The notes under the pieces: generated by a model
The model's input: the letters and a program-made list of their open reading frames with translations, nothing else
Told to the model about the DNA's origin: nothing
Database searches by the model: none
Made by a program: the position numbers and the translations under genes
In this document: positions 9,331-17,494 of the stretch, piece after piece
Position numbering within the stretch: the first letter of the stretch is position 1
How the letters are laid out: each line of letters opens with the position of its first letter
Source of the DNA: Streptomyces fumigatiscleroticus
Lineage (GTDB): Bacteria > Actinomycetota > Actinomycetes > Streptomycetales > Streptomycetaceae
Assembly: GCF_014647975.1 (NCBI RefSeq)
Contig: NZ_BMQF01000010.1
Location: forward strand, 62,001 to 126,000
Direction of reading: 5' to 3'
Length of the DNA stretch: 64,000 bases

Positions 9331-9714
9331 ATGAAGCGCGCACGTCTCGTTCCCGCCGCCGCCCTGCTGGTGCTGGCGCCGCTGGCCCTGGTGGCCTGCG
9401 GCTCGGGCGACTCCTCCTCCGGCAGCGGCGACTCCGGGCAGCAGCAGGCCTGTCAGGCACCGTCCGGGATGCCGAGCGGGGCTCCGTCGGGGCGGCCCAG
9501 CGGCGCGCCGTCCGGTGCCCCGTCCGGAACGCCGTCGGGTGCCGCCTCGGGCCGGCCGACCGGTACGCCGTCGGGCATGCCGTCCGGTATGCCCTCGGGC
9601 ATGCCCAGCGGCGGGCCGGGCGGCGGCCAGGGCGGGCCCGGCGGCGGCTGCGGCGGACCGGGGGGCGGTACGGGCGGTCAGGGACAGCCCTCCCGGCAGG
9701 CTCAGGCCCAGTAG
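9331..9714 (+). CDS. Small lipoprotein with PSG(M/A/R/T) tandem repeats
   Basis: A 127-aa predicted lipoprotein. MKRARLVPAAALLVLAPLAL is followed by the lipobox VACG, with Cys at about residue 24. After a Ser/Gly/Asp spacer comes a run of tetrapeptides PSGM, PSGA, PSGR, PSGT (about 15 copies, residues 48-98), then a Gly-rich tail (GGPGGGQGGPGGG). No enzymatic domain is visible; it looks like a surface stalk or spacer. ATG 9331 is chosen because it starts the signal peptide, with GGAG 9 nt upstream. Function unknown. Confidence 0.72.
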   Translation: MKRARLVPAAALLVLAPLALVACGSGDSSSGSGDSGQQQACQAPSGMPSGAPSGRPSGAPSGAPSGTPSGAASGRPTGTPSGMPSGMPSGMPSGGPGGGQGGPGGGCGGPGGGTGGQGQPSRQAQAQ

Positions 9715-9736
9715 GGAGCGGCCGGCCGAGGGCCGG

Positions 9737-10363
9737 TCAGTCGAGCCAGTGGTGGCGGCCGACGCTGATCAGCCGCAACTGGCGGGTGGCGACCCGGGTG
9801 ACGCGCTCCCGCTCCCCGGCGGGAGCCTCCTGGGTCTCCAGGAAGAGCGAGGCCGTGATCAGCATCTGATCGACATAGAGACCCGCGAGCATCAGCAGGT
9901 CGTCGCCGTTCCAGCCGGCCGAGACCGGGTCCTCGGCCAGCTCGGCCTTCACCTCTTCGGCGAAGCGGGCCAGTTGGGCCTGGATGGCCTCGCGCACCGG
10001 CTGGACCCCGCCGTGCCGTTCGCGGGCGATGAAACGGACGTGTGCCGGGTAGGCGTCCACATGGTGCGCGATCAGCTCGACGGCCCGCGCGATGCGCTCC
10101 TCGCTGTCGTCCGCCGTGGACACCGTCGTCCGGATCATCGGGTGCAGGCTGCCCAGCGCCTGATCGACCAGTGCCACACCGAGATCCGCCGTGGAGCGGA
10201 AGTGCCGGTAGAAGGCCGTGGGGGCGACGCCGACGGCACGCGTGACCTCGCGCAGGCCCAGGCTGCTCAGGCTCTGCTCCTCCAGCAGTCCCAGTGCCGC
10301 GTCCAGGAGCGCCTGCCGGGTCTTCTGCTTCTGGGCCTGCCGGATGCCGAGCGTGTGACTCAT
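9737..10363 (-). CDS. TetR-family transcriptional regulator
   Basis: 208 aa. The N-terminal helix-turn-helix (residues about 12-58: ALGLLEEQSLSSLGLREVTR, then AVGVAPTAFYRHF) is a standard TetR DNA-binding domain. The C-terminal ligand domain is not assignable to a subfamily by eye. It is transcribed away from a small membrane-protein gene. Two identical palindromic sites in the intergenic space (10375-10384, 10432-10441) make autoregulation and control of the neighbour likely. Confidence 0.88.
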   Translation of the reverse strand: MSHTLGIRQAQKQKTRQALLDAALGLLEEQSLSSLGLREVTRAVGVAPTAFYRHFRSTADLGVALVDQALGSLHPMIRTTVSTADDSEERIARAVELIAHHVDAYPAHVRFIARERHGGVQPVREAIQAQLARFAEEVKAELAEDPVSAGWNGDDLLMLAGLYVDQMLITASLFLETQEAPAGERERVTRVATRQLRLISVGRHHWLD

Positions 10364-10374
10364 GCCATGCAGTT

Positions 10375-10441
10375 AACAACTGTTCTCCGGAATTGAAAAC
10401 CCGTGGGCAGCGCTAGACTGGGTAGTCAGTGAACAACTGTT
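10375..10441. promoter_or_regulatory. Pair of AACAACTGTT palindromes, candidate TetR operators
   Basis: AACAACTGTT (AACA-AC-TGTT) occurs at 10375-10384 and again at 10432-10441, 57 bp apart, one at each end of the divergent promoter region. The first lies 11 bp upstream of the tetR start. The second lies just before the ribosome site of the small membrane gene. A TTGAAA (10393-10398) between them could be a -35 for the rightward promoter. Symmetry, identity and position suggest operators of the adjacent TetR protein. Confidence 0.6.
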
Positions 10442-10483
10442 ACTACAAGCGTTCACCGAAACTTCCGGAGGGGGAATCCGTCC

Positions 10484-10651
10484 ATGCTGTTCCTCGTCGC
10501 CGCGCTTCTGCTGCTGGGCGTCGTCCTGGGCACCGTGGCCCACGCGCCGCTGACGTTCTCCGTCGCCGCCGGCCTGGTCATCGCCGTCTGGCTCGGCATC
10601 TTCGCGCTGCGCGAGCGGCACGGCCGCCGGCGCGGTACGTCCGCCCACTGA
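10484..10651 (+). CDS. Small membrane protein (55 aa)
   Basis: An ORF of 55 codons encoding two hydrophobic helices (LFLVAALLLLGVVLGTVA and FSVAAGLVIAVWLGIFAL) and a basic C-terminal tail (RERHGRRRGTSAH). A GGAGGGGG ribosome site lies about 10 nt before the ATG, and the start lies just after a candidate TetR operator. Its target of control by the divergent regulator is therefore plausible. Function unknown. Confidence 0.7.
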   Translation: MLFLVAALLLLGVVLGTVAHAPLTFSVAAGLVIAVWLGIFALRERHGRRRGTSAH

Positions 10652-10693
10652 CCGCCGTACGCCGTACCCACCGAGCGTCAGGAGCCGATCACC

Positions 10694-10960
10694 ATGCATC
10701 TCACCGCACCGGCCACCCGCCGGACCGGTCTGCGCGACGCCGACGGCATGGCCGTCGCGTCCTTCGTCCTGGGCCTGCTGGGCCTGCTGGTCCTCAATGT
10801 CTTCCTCGGCCCGATCGCCCTCGTGCTGGCGGGCGTGGCGCTGTGGCGCGGCACCGCCCGCCGCGGCCGGGCCTGGCTCGGCCTCGCCCTGGGCGTCGCC
10901 GACCTGCTGGTCCTGGTCGCGTTCATGCAGGCGGACCACACGGTGTCCTGGAGCCTGTGA
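10694..10960 (+). CDS. DUF4190-type small membrane protein
   Basis: 88 aa. After a short polar N-terminus come two membrane helices with the DUF4190 pattern (MAVASFVLGLLGLLVLNVFLG, then a loop with WRGTARRGR, then WLGLALGVADLLVLVAF). AGGAG lies about 10 nt upstream of the ATG (10680-10684). It follows the 55-aa membrane gene by 42 bp and is probably cotranscribed under the TetR-controlled promoter. No biochemical role is known for the domain. Confidence 0.75.
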   Translation: MHLTAPATRRTGLRDADGMAVASFVLGLLGLLVLNVFLGPIALVLAGVALWRGTARRGRAWLGLALGVADLLVLVAFMQADHTVSWSL

Positions 10961-11026
10961 GCCGCGCCGGCGGCCCACCGCGCGGGACGCGGCGTGTCGG
11001 CGACCCACCGCGCGGGGCACGCGTCC

Positions 11027-11202
11027 GGCGCGGACGCGGCCGGGGCCGGTCGCCCGGGGCCCGTGCGCGGGCGCCTCGTCCAGCGGTGCCGGGTGCGGCG
11101 CGGGCCGGGCGTGCGTGTCGCCGGGCCGGGCGGTGTCGCGTGCGGCGGCGGGTGTGGCTCGCGTGTGGCGCGGACGCGGCCGGGGCCGGTCGCCCGGGGC
11201 CC
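11027..11202 (+). repeat. Pair of perfect 36-bp direct repeats in a GC-extreme gap
   Basis: The gap 10961-11220 contains no plausible gene. A 36-bp sequence beginning GGCGCGGACGCGGCC occurs at 11027-11062 and again, unchanged, at 11167-11202, exactly 140 bp apart. Shorter repeats (CCCACCGCGCGGG twice near 10975 and 11005) occur upstream. The second copy abuts the TAGAAT promoter box of the cysteine desulfurase gene. Such repeats arise by slippage or duplication; any regulatory role is unknown. Confidence 0.8.
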
Positions 11203-11220
11203 CGTAGAATCGGGCTCACC

Positions 11221-12390
11221 ATGGCTTACCTCGACCACGCCGCGACCACCCCGATGCTTCCCGAGGCAGTCGAGGCACTCACCGCGCACCTGAGCGTCAC
11301 CGGCAACGCCTCCTCCCTGCACGCGTCCGGCCGCCGCGCACGGCGCACCGTCGAGGAGGCGCGCGAGACCCTCGCCGAAGCCCTCGGCGCCCGCCCCAGC
11401 GAGGTCGTGTTCACCTCCGGCGGCACCGAGGCCGACAACCTCGCCGTCAAGGGCCTGTACTGGTCCCGCCGGGACGCCGACCCGGCCCGCACCCGCGTCC
11501 TGGCCAGCCCCGTCGAGCACCACGCCGTCCTGGACGCCGTGCACTGGCTCGGCGAGCACGAGGGCGCCACCGTCGAATACCTCCCGGTCGACGCCTACGG
11601 CCGCGTCCACCCCGAAGCCCTGCGCGAGGCCATCGTCCGCAACCCCGACGACGTCGCCCTGGCCACCGTCATGTGGGCCAACAACGAGATCGGCACCGTC
11701 ATGCCGGTCCGTGAACTCGCCGACGTGGCAGCGGAGTTCGGGATTCCCCTGCACGCCGACGCGGTCCAGGCCTTCGGCCAGGTACCGGTCGACTTCGCCG
11801 CTTCGAAACTCGCCGCGATGACGGTGTCCGGCCACAAGATCGGCGGGCCGTACGGCATCGGCGCGCTGCTCCTGGGCCGCGAGTACAGCCCCGTACCCGT
11901 CCTGCACGGCGGCGGCCAGGAACGTCATGTGCGCTCCGGAACCCTCGACGTCCCCGCGGTCGCGTCCTTCGCGGTCGCCGGCCGGCTGGCCGCCGAGCGG
12001 CGCGAGAAGTTCGCCCGCGAGATCGGCGCGCTCCGCGACGACCTGGTCGCCGCGGTGCGTACGGCGGTCCCGGACGCGATCCTCGGCGGCGACCCCGCGC
12101 CCGGTGGCCGCCTCCCGGCCAACGCCCACTTCACCTTCCCCGGCTGCGAGGGCGACTCGCTGCTGCTCCTGCTGGACGCCCAGGGCATCGAGTGCTCCAC
12201 CGGCTCCGCCTGCACCGCGGGCGTCGCCCAGCCCAGCCATGTGCTGCTGGCCGCCGGCACCGATCCCGACCTGGCCCGCGGCACCCTCCGCTTCTCCCTC
12301 GGCCACACCTCCACGGCCGCCGACGTCGACGCGGTCGCCGGGGCCATCGGCCCGGCGGTGGAACGGGCGCGGGCGGCGGGGCTGTCGTAG
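11221..12390 (+). CDS. Cysteine desulfurase (NifS/IscS family)
   Basis: 389 aa PLP enzyme that removes sulfur from cysteine for delivery to thiolation or Fe-S assembly. Family motifs are MAYLDHAATTPM at the N-terminus, TSGGTEADNLAVKG (about residue 63), ANNEIGT, the PLP lysine in VSGHKIGGPYG (about residue 206), and the sulfur-carrying loop CSTGSACTAG (about residue 325). A TAGAAT -10 box ends 10 nt before the ATG, so the mRNA has almost no leader. The mnmA gene 745 bp downstream on the same strand needs exactly this sulfur source, so a role in tRNA 2-thiouridine is likely. Confidence 0.93.
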   Translation: MAYLDHAATTPMLPEAVEALTAHLSVTGNASSLHASGRRARRTVEEARETLAEALGARPSEVVFTSGGTEADNLAVKGLYWSRRDADPARTRVLASPVEHHAVLDAVHWLGEHEGATVEYLPVDAYGRVHPEALREAIVRNPDDVALATVMWANNEIGTVMPVRELADVAAEFGIPLHADAVQAFGQVPVDFAASKLAAMTVSGHKIGGPYGIGALLLGREYSPVPVLHGGGQERHVRSGTLDVPAVASFAVAGRLAAERREKFAREIGALRDDLVAAVRTAVPDAILGGDPAPGGRLPANAHFTFPGCEGDSLLLLLDAQGIECSTGSACTAGVAQPSHVLLAAGTDPDLARGTLRFSLGHTSTAADVDAVAGAIGPAVERARAAGLS

Positions 12391-12409
12391 GCGCGTCGCG
12401 CAGCGCCTC

Positions 12410-13075
12410 TCAGGCTCGCGCCGTGCGGGCCCGGCGGACGAGTCCGAGATACCGGTCCCAGTCCCAGTGCGGCCCCGGATCGGTGTGGTCGGTGCCCGGC
12501 ACCTCCACATGGCCGATGATGTGCTCGCGGTCGACGGGTATGCCGTAGCGCGCGCAGACACCGGCCGTGAGCCGCGCCGACGCCTCGTACATCGCGTTCG
12601 TGAAGTCCTGCGGCCGGTCGACGAAGCCCTCGTGCTCGATGCCGACGCTGCGCTCGTTGTAGGCGCGGTTGCCCGCGTGGTAGGCGACGTCGAGCTCGCG
12701 GATCATCTGCGTGACGCGCCCGTCCTTGCCGACGATGTAGTGGGCCGCGGCCCCGTGCCCGGGGTCCTGGAACACCTTCACGGCGCCGGCGAAGCTGCCC
12801 TGGGTGACATGGATGACGACCATGTCGATGCCGTAGTCCTCGGGCCGGTCCGCGCGCCGCCAGTTCGCCGGGGACGCCGCGACCCACTCGGCGCCCCGGT
12901 AGTCGACCTCGCCCTCCTTGCGCGGCTTCTCCACGCCGGGCACGCGCCACCACAGCCGTCTCAGCTCGTCCCGGGCCAGCGCCACCGTGCCCGCCGCGGC
13001 CACCGTCCCGCCGACGATCAGGGCGCGCCGCCCGATGCGCCGGTCCATGTCTGCGGATGTCTGCTGCTCCCCCAT
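12410..13075 (-). CDS. N-acetylmuramoyl-L-alanine amidase (Amidase_2 domain), exported
   Basis: 221 aa. An RR-containing N-terminus (MDRRIGRRALIVGG, then a hydrophobic stretch) looks like a Tat or uncleaved signal. The Amidase_2 zinc domain spans about residues 75-215, with the zinc-site histidines in VVIHVTQGS and in TDHTDPGPHWDW. It cleaves the MurNAc-L-Ala bond of peptidoglycan. Start at 13075 (MGEQQTSADMDRR) is the first in frame; the internal ATG at 13048 is also possible. It converges on the cysteine desulfurase, with 19 bp between stops. Confidence 0.87.
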   Translation of the reverse strand: MGEQQTSADMDRRIGRRALIVGGTVAAAGTVALARDELRRLWWRVPGVEKPRKEGEVDYRGAEWVAASPANWRRADRPEDYGIDMVVIHVTQGSFAGAVKVFQDPGHGAAAHYIVGKDGRVTQMIRELDVAYHAGNRAYNERSVGIEHEGFVDRPQDFTNAMYEASARLTAGVCARYGIPVDREHIIGHVEVPGTDHTDPGPHWDWDRYLGLVRRARTARA

Positions 13076-13135
13076 GTGATCGACAACGGATACCCGCGGG
13101 CTCCGGTTCCCGGACACCCGTACCCTGAAGGGGTT

Positions 13136-14266
13136 ATGACTGACACCCCGCAGCGCTCCCGCCCCCTCCGCGTCCTCGCCGCCATGTCGGGCGGGGTCGA
13201 CTCCGCCGTCGCCGCCGCCCGTGCGGCCGAGGCGGGCCACGACGTCACCGGCGTCCACCTCGCGCTCTCCGCGAACCCCCAGTCGTTCCGCACCGGCGCG
13301 CGGGGCTGTTGCACCATCGAGGACTCGCGCGACGCCCGCCGCGCCGCGGACGTCATCGGCATCCCGTTCTACGTGTGGGACCTGGCCGACCGCTTCCGCG
13401 AGGACGTGGTCGAGGACTTCGTCGCCGAGTACGAGGCGGGCCGCACCCCGAACCCGTGCCTGCGCTGCAACGAGAAGATCAAGTTCGCCGCCCTGCTGGA
13501 CAAGGCGCTCGCCCTCGGCTTCGACGCGGTCTGCACCGGCCACTACGCGAAGGTGATCGTCAACGAGGACGGCACGCGCGAGCTGCACCGCGCCTCCGAC
13601 ATGGCCAAGGACCAGTCGTACGTGCTCGGCGTCCTGGACGACCGGCAGCTGGCGCACGCCATGTTCCCGCTCGGCGACACCGTCACCACCAAGGACGAGA
13701 TCCGCGCGGAGGCCGAGCGGCGCGGCCTGGCCGTCGCCAAGAAGCCCGACTCGCACGACATCTGCTTCATCGCCGACGGCGACACCCAGGGCTTCCTGGC
13801 CCGGCGGCTGGGCAGGGCCGAGGGCGACATCGTCGACGAGGCGGGCAACCGGCTCGGCACCCACGAGGGCGCCTACGGCTTCACCATCGGCCAGCGCAAG
13901 GGCCTTAGGATCGGCACCCCCGCCCCCGACGGCAAGCCGCGCTACGTGCTGGACATCTCCCCGGTGACCAACACGGTGACGGTCGGCCCGGCCGCCGCCC
14001 TCGACGTCAGCGCGCTGACGGCGATCAAGCCCCGCTGGTGCGGCGCCGCCCCCACCGGACCCGGCACCTACACCGCCCAGCTCCGCGCCCACGGCGGCGA
14101 GACCGAGGTGACCGCGGAGCCGGTCGACGGCGAGCTGCGCGTGCGCTTCACCGAGCCGGTCCGCGGCGTCGCCCCCGGCCAGGCGATCGTCCTGTACGAC
14201 GGCACCCGCGTGGTGGGCTCGGCGACGATCGCGTCCACGGTGCGGGTGACGGCGGAGGTGGCCTGA
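13136..14266 (+). CDS. mnmA: tRNA-specific 2-thiouridylase MnmA
   Basis: 376 aa. It thiolates U34 of tRNAs for Glu, Gln and Lys. The PP-loop SGGVDS lies at residues 19-24. The catalytic cysteines are in NPCLRCN (about residue 104) and in SHDICFIADG (about 207). The central domain (GFTIGQRKGL) and the C-terminal barrel are complete. A TACCCT box lies 9 nt before the ATG, so the leader is very short. It works with a cysteine desulfurase; one is encoded just upstream. Confidence 0.95.
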   Translation: MTDTPQRSRPLRVLAAMSGGVDSAVAAARAAEAGHDVTGVHLALSANPQSFRTGARGCCTIEDSRDARRAADVIGIPFYVWDLADRFREDVVEDFVAEYEAGRTPNPCLRCNEKIKFAALLDKALALGFDAVCTGHYAKVIVNEDGTRELHRASDMAKDQSYVLGVLDDRQLAHAMFPLGDTVTTKDEIRAEAERRGLAVAKKPDSHDICFIADGDTQGFLARRLGRAEGDIVDEAGNRLGTHEGAYGFTIGQRKGLRIGTPAPDGKPRYVLDISPVTNTVTVGPAAALDVSALTAIKPRWCGAAPTGPGTYTAQLRAHGGETEVTAEPVDGELRVRFTEPVRGVAPGQAIVLYDGTRVVGSATIASTVRVTAEVA

Positions 14267-14363
14267 CCCACGCGCGCCGGGGCCCGGCGGGACACCATGG
14301 AGGTCGACTCGCCGGGACGTGCGTCCGCGCGGTGCCGTCGTCGGCCGTGGGTCGCCGGGTGCG

Positions 14364-14696
14364 TCATTCCGCGAAGAACCTTGTCAGCACCGGCGCGACT
14401 TCCGGTTCCGCCCTGTGCGACTGGCCCGGCAGCAAGCGGTACGTGCCCCCGGGAACCGCGCCGGCGGTCCGTTCGGCCGCCGCGCGGAGCCACGGCGGGC
14501 TCGCGCCGCCCGCGAGTGCCGGCACGGGCACCCGGATCGAGGCCGGCCGGTCCCGGGGCACGCGGCCGTCCTCCATCACGGCGTCGTCGTGGGCCAGGCT
14601 CGGCGCCGGCGCCTCCACGCCCGCCCACATGGGGGACCGGCGGGCGCTGCGGATGACCTCGTCGGACAGCCCGGTGAGCCGCAGGAACAGCTCCAC
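14364..14696 (-). pseudogene. C-terminal remnant of an alpha/beta-hydrolase
   Basis: About 110 codons read like the last third of an actinobacterial alpha/beta-hydrolase: VELFLRLTGLSDEVIRSAR, a SPMWAGVEA segment, IRVPVPALAGGASP (usually the strand carrying the acid residue), then GTYRLLPGQSHRAEPEVAPV with the likely catalytic histidine. No nucleophile elbow or oxyanion region exists upstream; that DNA has no start codon in frame for a full protein. I read it as a 5'-truncated gene. Alternatively it is a short unrelated ORF starting at GTG 14696. Confidence 0.55.
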
Positions 14697-14802
14697 CGCG
14701 TCCCCGCGCCGGTCCTCCGCGAGCGCCCGGGTCAGCCGTCGCGCGAGAACGTCTTCTTGTCCATGGCTGTGCGGGGTGCCGCACGTGGCCCGGGTCAGTC
14801 CC

Positions 14803-15132
14803 TCACGACACCTCCACTTCGTAGAAGCAGTAGTGGTCCTTGATCTCCCGCACCTCCGCCTTGGGGTCCGGGTACGCCCAGACGAGGTCCGCCGCGTCCG
14901 GCAGGGACCAGTAGGAGGCGTCGCCCTTGAAGGGGCAGTGGGTGTGCGTCCCGGAGGGCGTCAGCAGATCCAGCCGTACGTCCTCCGCCGGGATGTAGTA
15001 CCGCTCGGGACAGCCCGTCTCCCGCAGGATCAGCGGGCGGTCGCTCTCCGCCAGGACCCGGCCGCCGTGCACCACGCGCACGTGCCGGTCGCTCCGCTCG
15101 ATGGTGATCGTGTGTCCTCGTCCTTCTGCCAT
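14803..15132 (-). CDS. DUF427 domain protein
   Basis: 109 aa, a complete DUF427 beta-rich fold. Typical features are HVRVVHGGRVLAESDRPLIL, the RYYIPAEDV segment, the conserved THCPFKGDASYWS motif, and the C-terminal AWAYPDPK-like segment (here VWAYPDPKAEV). Function is unknown. It starts with an ATG at 15132 and is divergent from a LOG-like gene, with 51 bp between starts. Confidence 0.88.
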   Translation of the reverse strand: MAEGRGHTITIERSDRHVRVVHGGRVLAESDRPLILRETGCPERYYIPAEDVRLDLLTPSGTHTHCPFKGDASYWSLPDAADLVWAYPDPKAEVREIKDHYCFYEVEVS

Positions 15133-15183
15133 GACAGGGAAGCGCCCGAGGGGCGCCGCTTCTTCCCGCGTACGGTGGACCCC

Positions 15184-15723
15184 ATGAACATCTGCGTCTT
15201 CCTCTCCGCCGCCGACCTCGACGAGCGCTACACCCGCCCCGCGAAGGAGTTCGCGAAGCTGCTGGGCAAGGGCGGGCACACCCTGGTGTGGGGTGGTTCG
15301 GACGTCGGGCTGATGAAGGTGGTCGCCGACGGGGTGCAGGAGGCGGGCGGCCGGCTCCTGGGCGTCTCGGTGGACTTCCTGGCGGCCAAGGCGCGGCCGG
15401 GCGCCGACGAGATGGTCGTCGCGCGCGACCTCGCCGAGCGCAAGCGGCTGCTGCTCCAGAAGGCCGACGCGGTGGTCATCATGGTGGGCGGCACCGGCAC
15501 GCTCGACGAGGCGACCGAGATCCTGGAGCTGAAGAAGCACGGGCACACCGACAAGCCGGTCGTCCTGCTCAACAGCGCCGGCTTCTACGACGGTCTCAAG
15601 GAGCAGTTCCGCCGGATGGAGGACGAGGGCTTCCTCCCGCGCCCCCTCGCCGAGCTGGTCTTCTTCGCGGAGGAGCCGGTGGGGGCGCTGGCCTACCTGG
15701 AGGAGAGCCAGGGCGTGGAGTAG
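15184..15723 (+). CDS. LOG/TIGR00730-family Rossmann protein
   Basis: 179 aa. It resembles lysine-decarboxylase-like (LOG) proteins that cleave cytokinin nucleotides or bind nucleotides. The GG(S)DVGLMKVVADG segment (about residue 38) and the phosphate-binding motif VGGTGTLDEATE (about residue 103) are present, although the usual first residue P of PGGxGTxxE is V here, and the usual partner Arg/Lys region is atypical. Start is set by TACGGT 7 nt before the ATG (leaderless). The substrate cannot be deduced. Confidence 0.8.
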   Translation: MNICVFLSAADLDERYTRPAKEFAKLLGKGGHTLVWGGSDVGLMKVVADGVQEAGGRLLGVSVDFLAAKARPGADEMVVARDLAERKRLLLQKADAVVIMVGGTGTLDEATEILELKKHGHTDKPVVLLNSAGFYDGLKEQFRRMEDEGFLPRPLAELVFFAEEPVGALAYLEESQGVE

Positions 15724-15749
15724 GCCATGAGGGGTGCGAGCATGGCGTC

Positions 15750-16439
15750 ATGGCTACACATGTGATCACCGGGGCCGGCTCCGGCATCGGCGCGGCCGTC
15801 GCCCGCCGTCTGCACGCGCGCGGGGACGACGTCGTGCTGCACGCGCGCGACGCGGGCCGCGCCAAGGAACTGGCCGCCGCGTTCCCGGGCGCCGGGACCC
15901 TCGTGGGCGACCTCGCCGACCCCGACAAGCTGTCCTGGGCCTTCTCGCACCAGTCCCTCCCCGACCGCGTCGACTCCCTCCTGCACATCGCCGGGGTCGT
16001 CGATCTCGGCCCGGTCGGCGAGCTGACCCCGAAGAGCTGGCGCCACCAGCTCAACGTCAACCTCGTCGCCCCCGCCGAACTGACCCGCCTGTTCCTGCCG
16101 CAGCTGCGCGCCGCGCGGGGTCACGTGGTCTTCGTCAACTCCGGCGCGGGCCTGAGCGCCAGTGCCGACTGGTCCGCGTACGCCGCCTCCAAGCACGGCC
16201 TGAAGGCCCTGGCCGACTCCCTGCGCCAGGAGGAGCACGCGAACGGCGTCCGGGTCACCTCCGTCTACCCCGGCCGCACCGCCAGCCCCATGCAGGCCAA
16301 GGTGCACCAGCAGGAAGGCAAGGAGTACGACCCCGCGAAGTGGATCGACCCCGAGTCGGTGGCCACGACGATCCTGATGGCCCTCGACCTGCCCGCGGAC
16401 GCCGAGGTCAACGACCTGACGGTGCGGCCGGGGCGGTGA
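15750..16439 (+). CDS. SDR-family NAD(P)-dependent oxidoreductase
   Basis: 229 aa classical short-chain dehydrogenase. The cofactor loop is TGAGSGIG (residues 6-13), followed by the NVNLV segment (about 97), the catalytic Ser in FVNSGAG (about 130) and YAASK (about 147-151). The C-terminal variable region (EGKEYDPAKWIDPESVATT) is common in actinobacterial SDRs of unknown substrate. ATG 15750 places the Rossmann strand right at the start. It follows the LOG-like gene by 26 bp and may be cotranscribed. Confidence 0.87.
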   Translation: MATHVITGAGSGIGAAVARRLHARGDDVVLHARDAGRAKELAAAFPGAGTLVGDLADPDKLSWAFSHQSLPDRVDSLLHIAGVVDLGPVGELTPKSWRHQLNVNLVAPAELTRLFLPQLRAARGHVVFVNSGAGLSASADWSAYAASKHGLKALADSLRQEEHANGVRVTSVYPGRTASPMQAKVHQQEGKEYDPAKWIDPESVATTILMALDLPADAEVNDLTVRPGR

Positions 16440-16471
16440 CCTCACCCGCAGCGGTTCCGTAGGCTGCTCCG

Positions 16472-17479
16472 GTGAGCGAAAACAGCCAGTTCAGGTTCGG
16501 TGCCGCCACCGGGGTCGGGTCGATGCCGGGCGGTGACGCCCGGGAGGCCGTCAAGACCGTCACCGGGACGTTCGAGGACTTCCCCTTTCTGCCGGAGCTG
16601 CCCGCCCGCGGGCCCGGCGCGGACATGATCGGCCGGAGTGCCGGGATGCTGGTCGAGCTCTACGCGCGCGTGGAGCCCAGCGGCTGGCGGCTCGGCGACC
16701 GGCCGGGCCGCGACACCCGGCGGGCCCGCTCCTGGCTGGGCCAGGACCTCGACGCGCTGGAGGAGTACACCCAGGGGTACGAGGGGCCGCTGAAGGTCCA
16801 GGCCGTCGGCCCCTGGACGCTGGCGGCCGCGCTGGAGCTGAGAAACGGCGAGGCCGTCCTCTCCGACGCCGGCGCCTGCCGCGATCTGGCCGCCTCGCTG
16901 GCCGAGGGTCTCGGGCTGCACCTGGCCGAGGTGCGGCGCCGGGTGCCCGGTGCGCAGCTCGTCCTGCAACTGGACGAACCGTCCCTGACCGCCGTACTGC
17001 GCGGGCAGGTGCGCACCGCCAGCGGCTACCGCACGCACCGGGCCGTGGACCGGCAGATCGTCGAGGCCACGCTCCGGGACGTCGCCGGGGTCCACGACGG
17101 CGGACCGGTCGTGGTCCACTCGTGCGCGCCGGACGTCCCGTTCGCCCTGCTGCGCCGGGCCGGCGCGCACGGGATCTCCTTCGACTTCTCGCTGCTCACC
17201 GAGCGTGACGACGAGGCGATCGGCGAGGCGGTGGAGGCCGGCACCCGGCTGTTGGCCGGTGTCGTGCCGGGCACCGACGGCCCGTTGTCAGACCCTGCCG
17301 GTAGCGTCATGGGTGTCAGAACGCTGTGGCGCAGGCTGGGGCTGTCACCGGGGCTTCTCGCGGAGACGGTCACGGTCGCCCCCGCGTGCGGACTTGCGGG
17401 CGCTTCCCCCGAGTACGCGCGCAGGGCGCTGGCCCACTGCGTGAAGGCGGCGAGATCCCTCGCGGACAACCCAGAGTAA
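16472..17479 (+). CDS. Cobalamin-independent methionine synthase-like protein (MetE C-domain family)
   Basis: 335 aa, corresponding only to the catalytic C-terminal barrel of MetE. The N-terminus has GVGSMPGGD; zinc-ligand motifs are visible as VVHSCAPD (His and Cys, about residue 212) and VAPACGLAGA (Cys, about residue 302). Full MetE is about 760 aa, so this is the short stand-alone form common in actinobacteria, whose methyl donor is uncertain. TAGGCT lies 6 nt before the GTG, so the mRNA is probably leaderless. The next gene, ligA, starts 16 bp past the stop. Confidence 0.85.
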   Translation: MSENSQFRFGAATGVGSMPGGDAREAVKTVTGTFEDFPFLPELPARGPGADMIGRSAGMLVELYARVEPSGWRLGDRPGRDTRRARSWLGQDLDALEEYTQGYEGPLKVQAVGPWTLAAALELRNGEAVLSDAGACRDLAASLAEGLGLHLAEVRRRVPGAQLVLQLDEPSLTAVLRGQVRTASGYRTHRAVDRQIVEATLRDVAGVHDGGPVVVHSCAPDVPFALLRRAGAHGISFDFSLLTERDDEAIGEAVEAGTRLLAGVVPGTDGPLSDPAGSVMGVRTLWRRLGLSPGLLAETVTVAPACGLAGASPEYARRALAHCVKAARSLADNPE

Positions 17480-17494
17480 CGGGAGGACAACACG

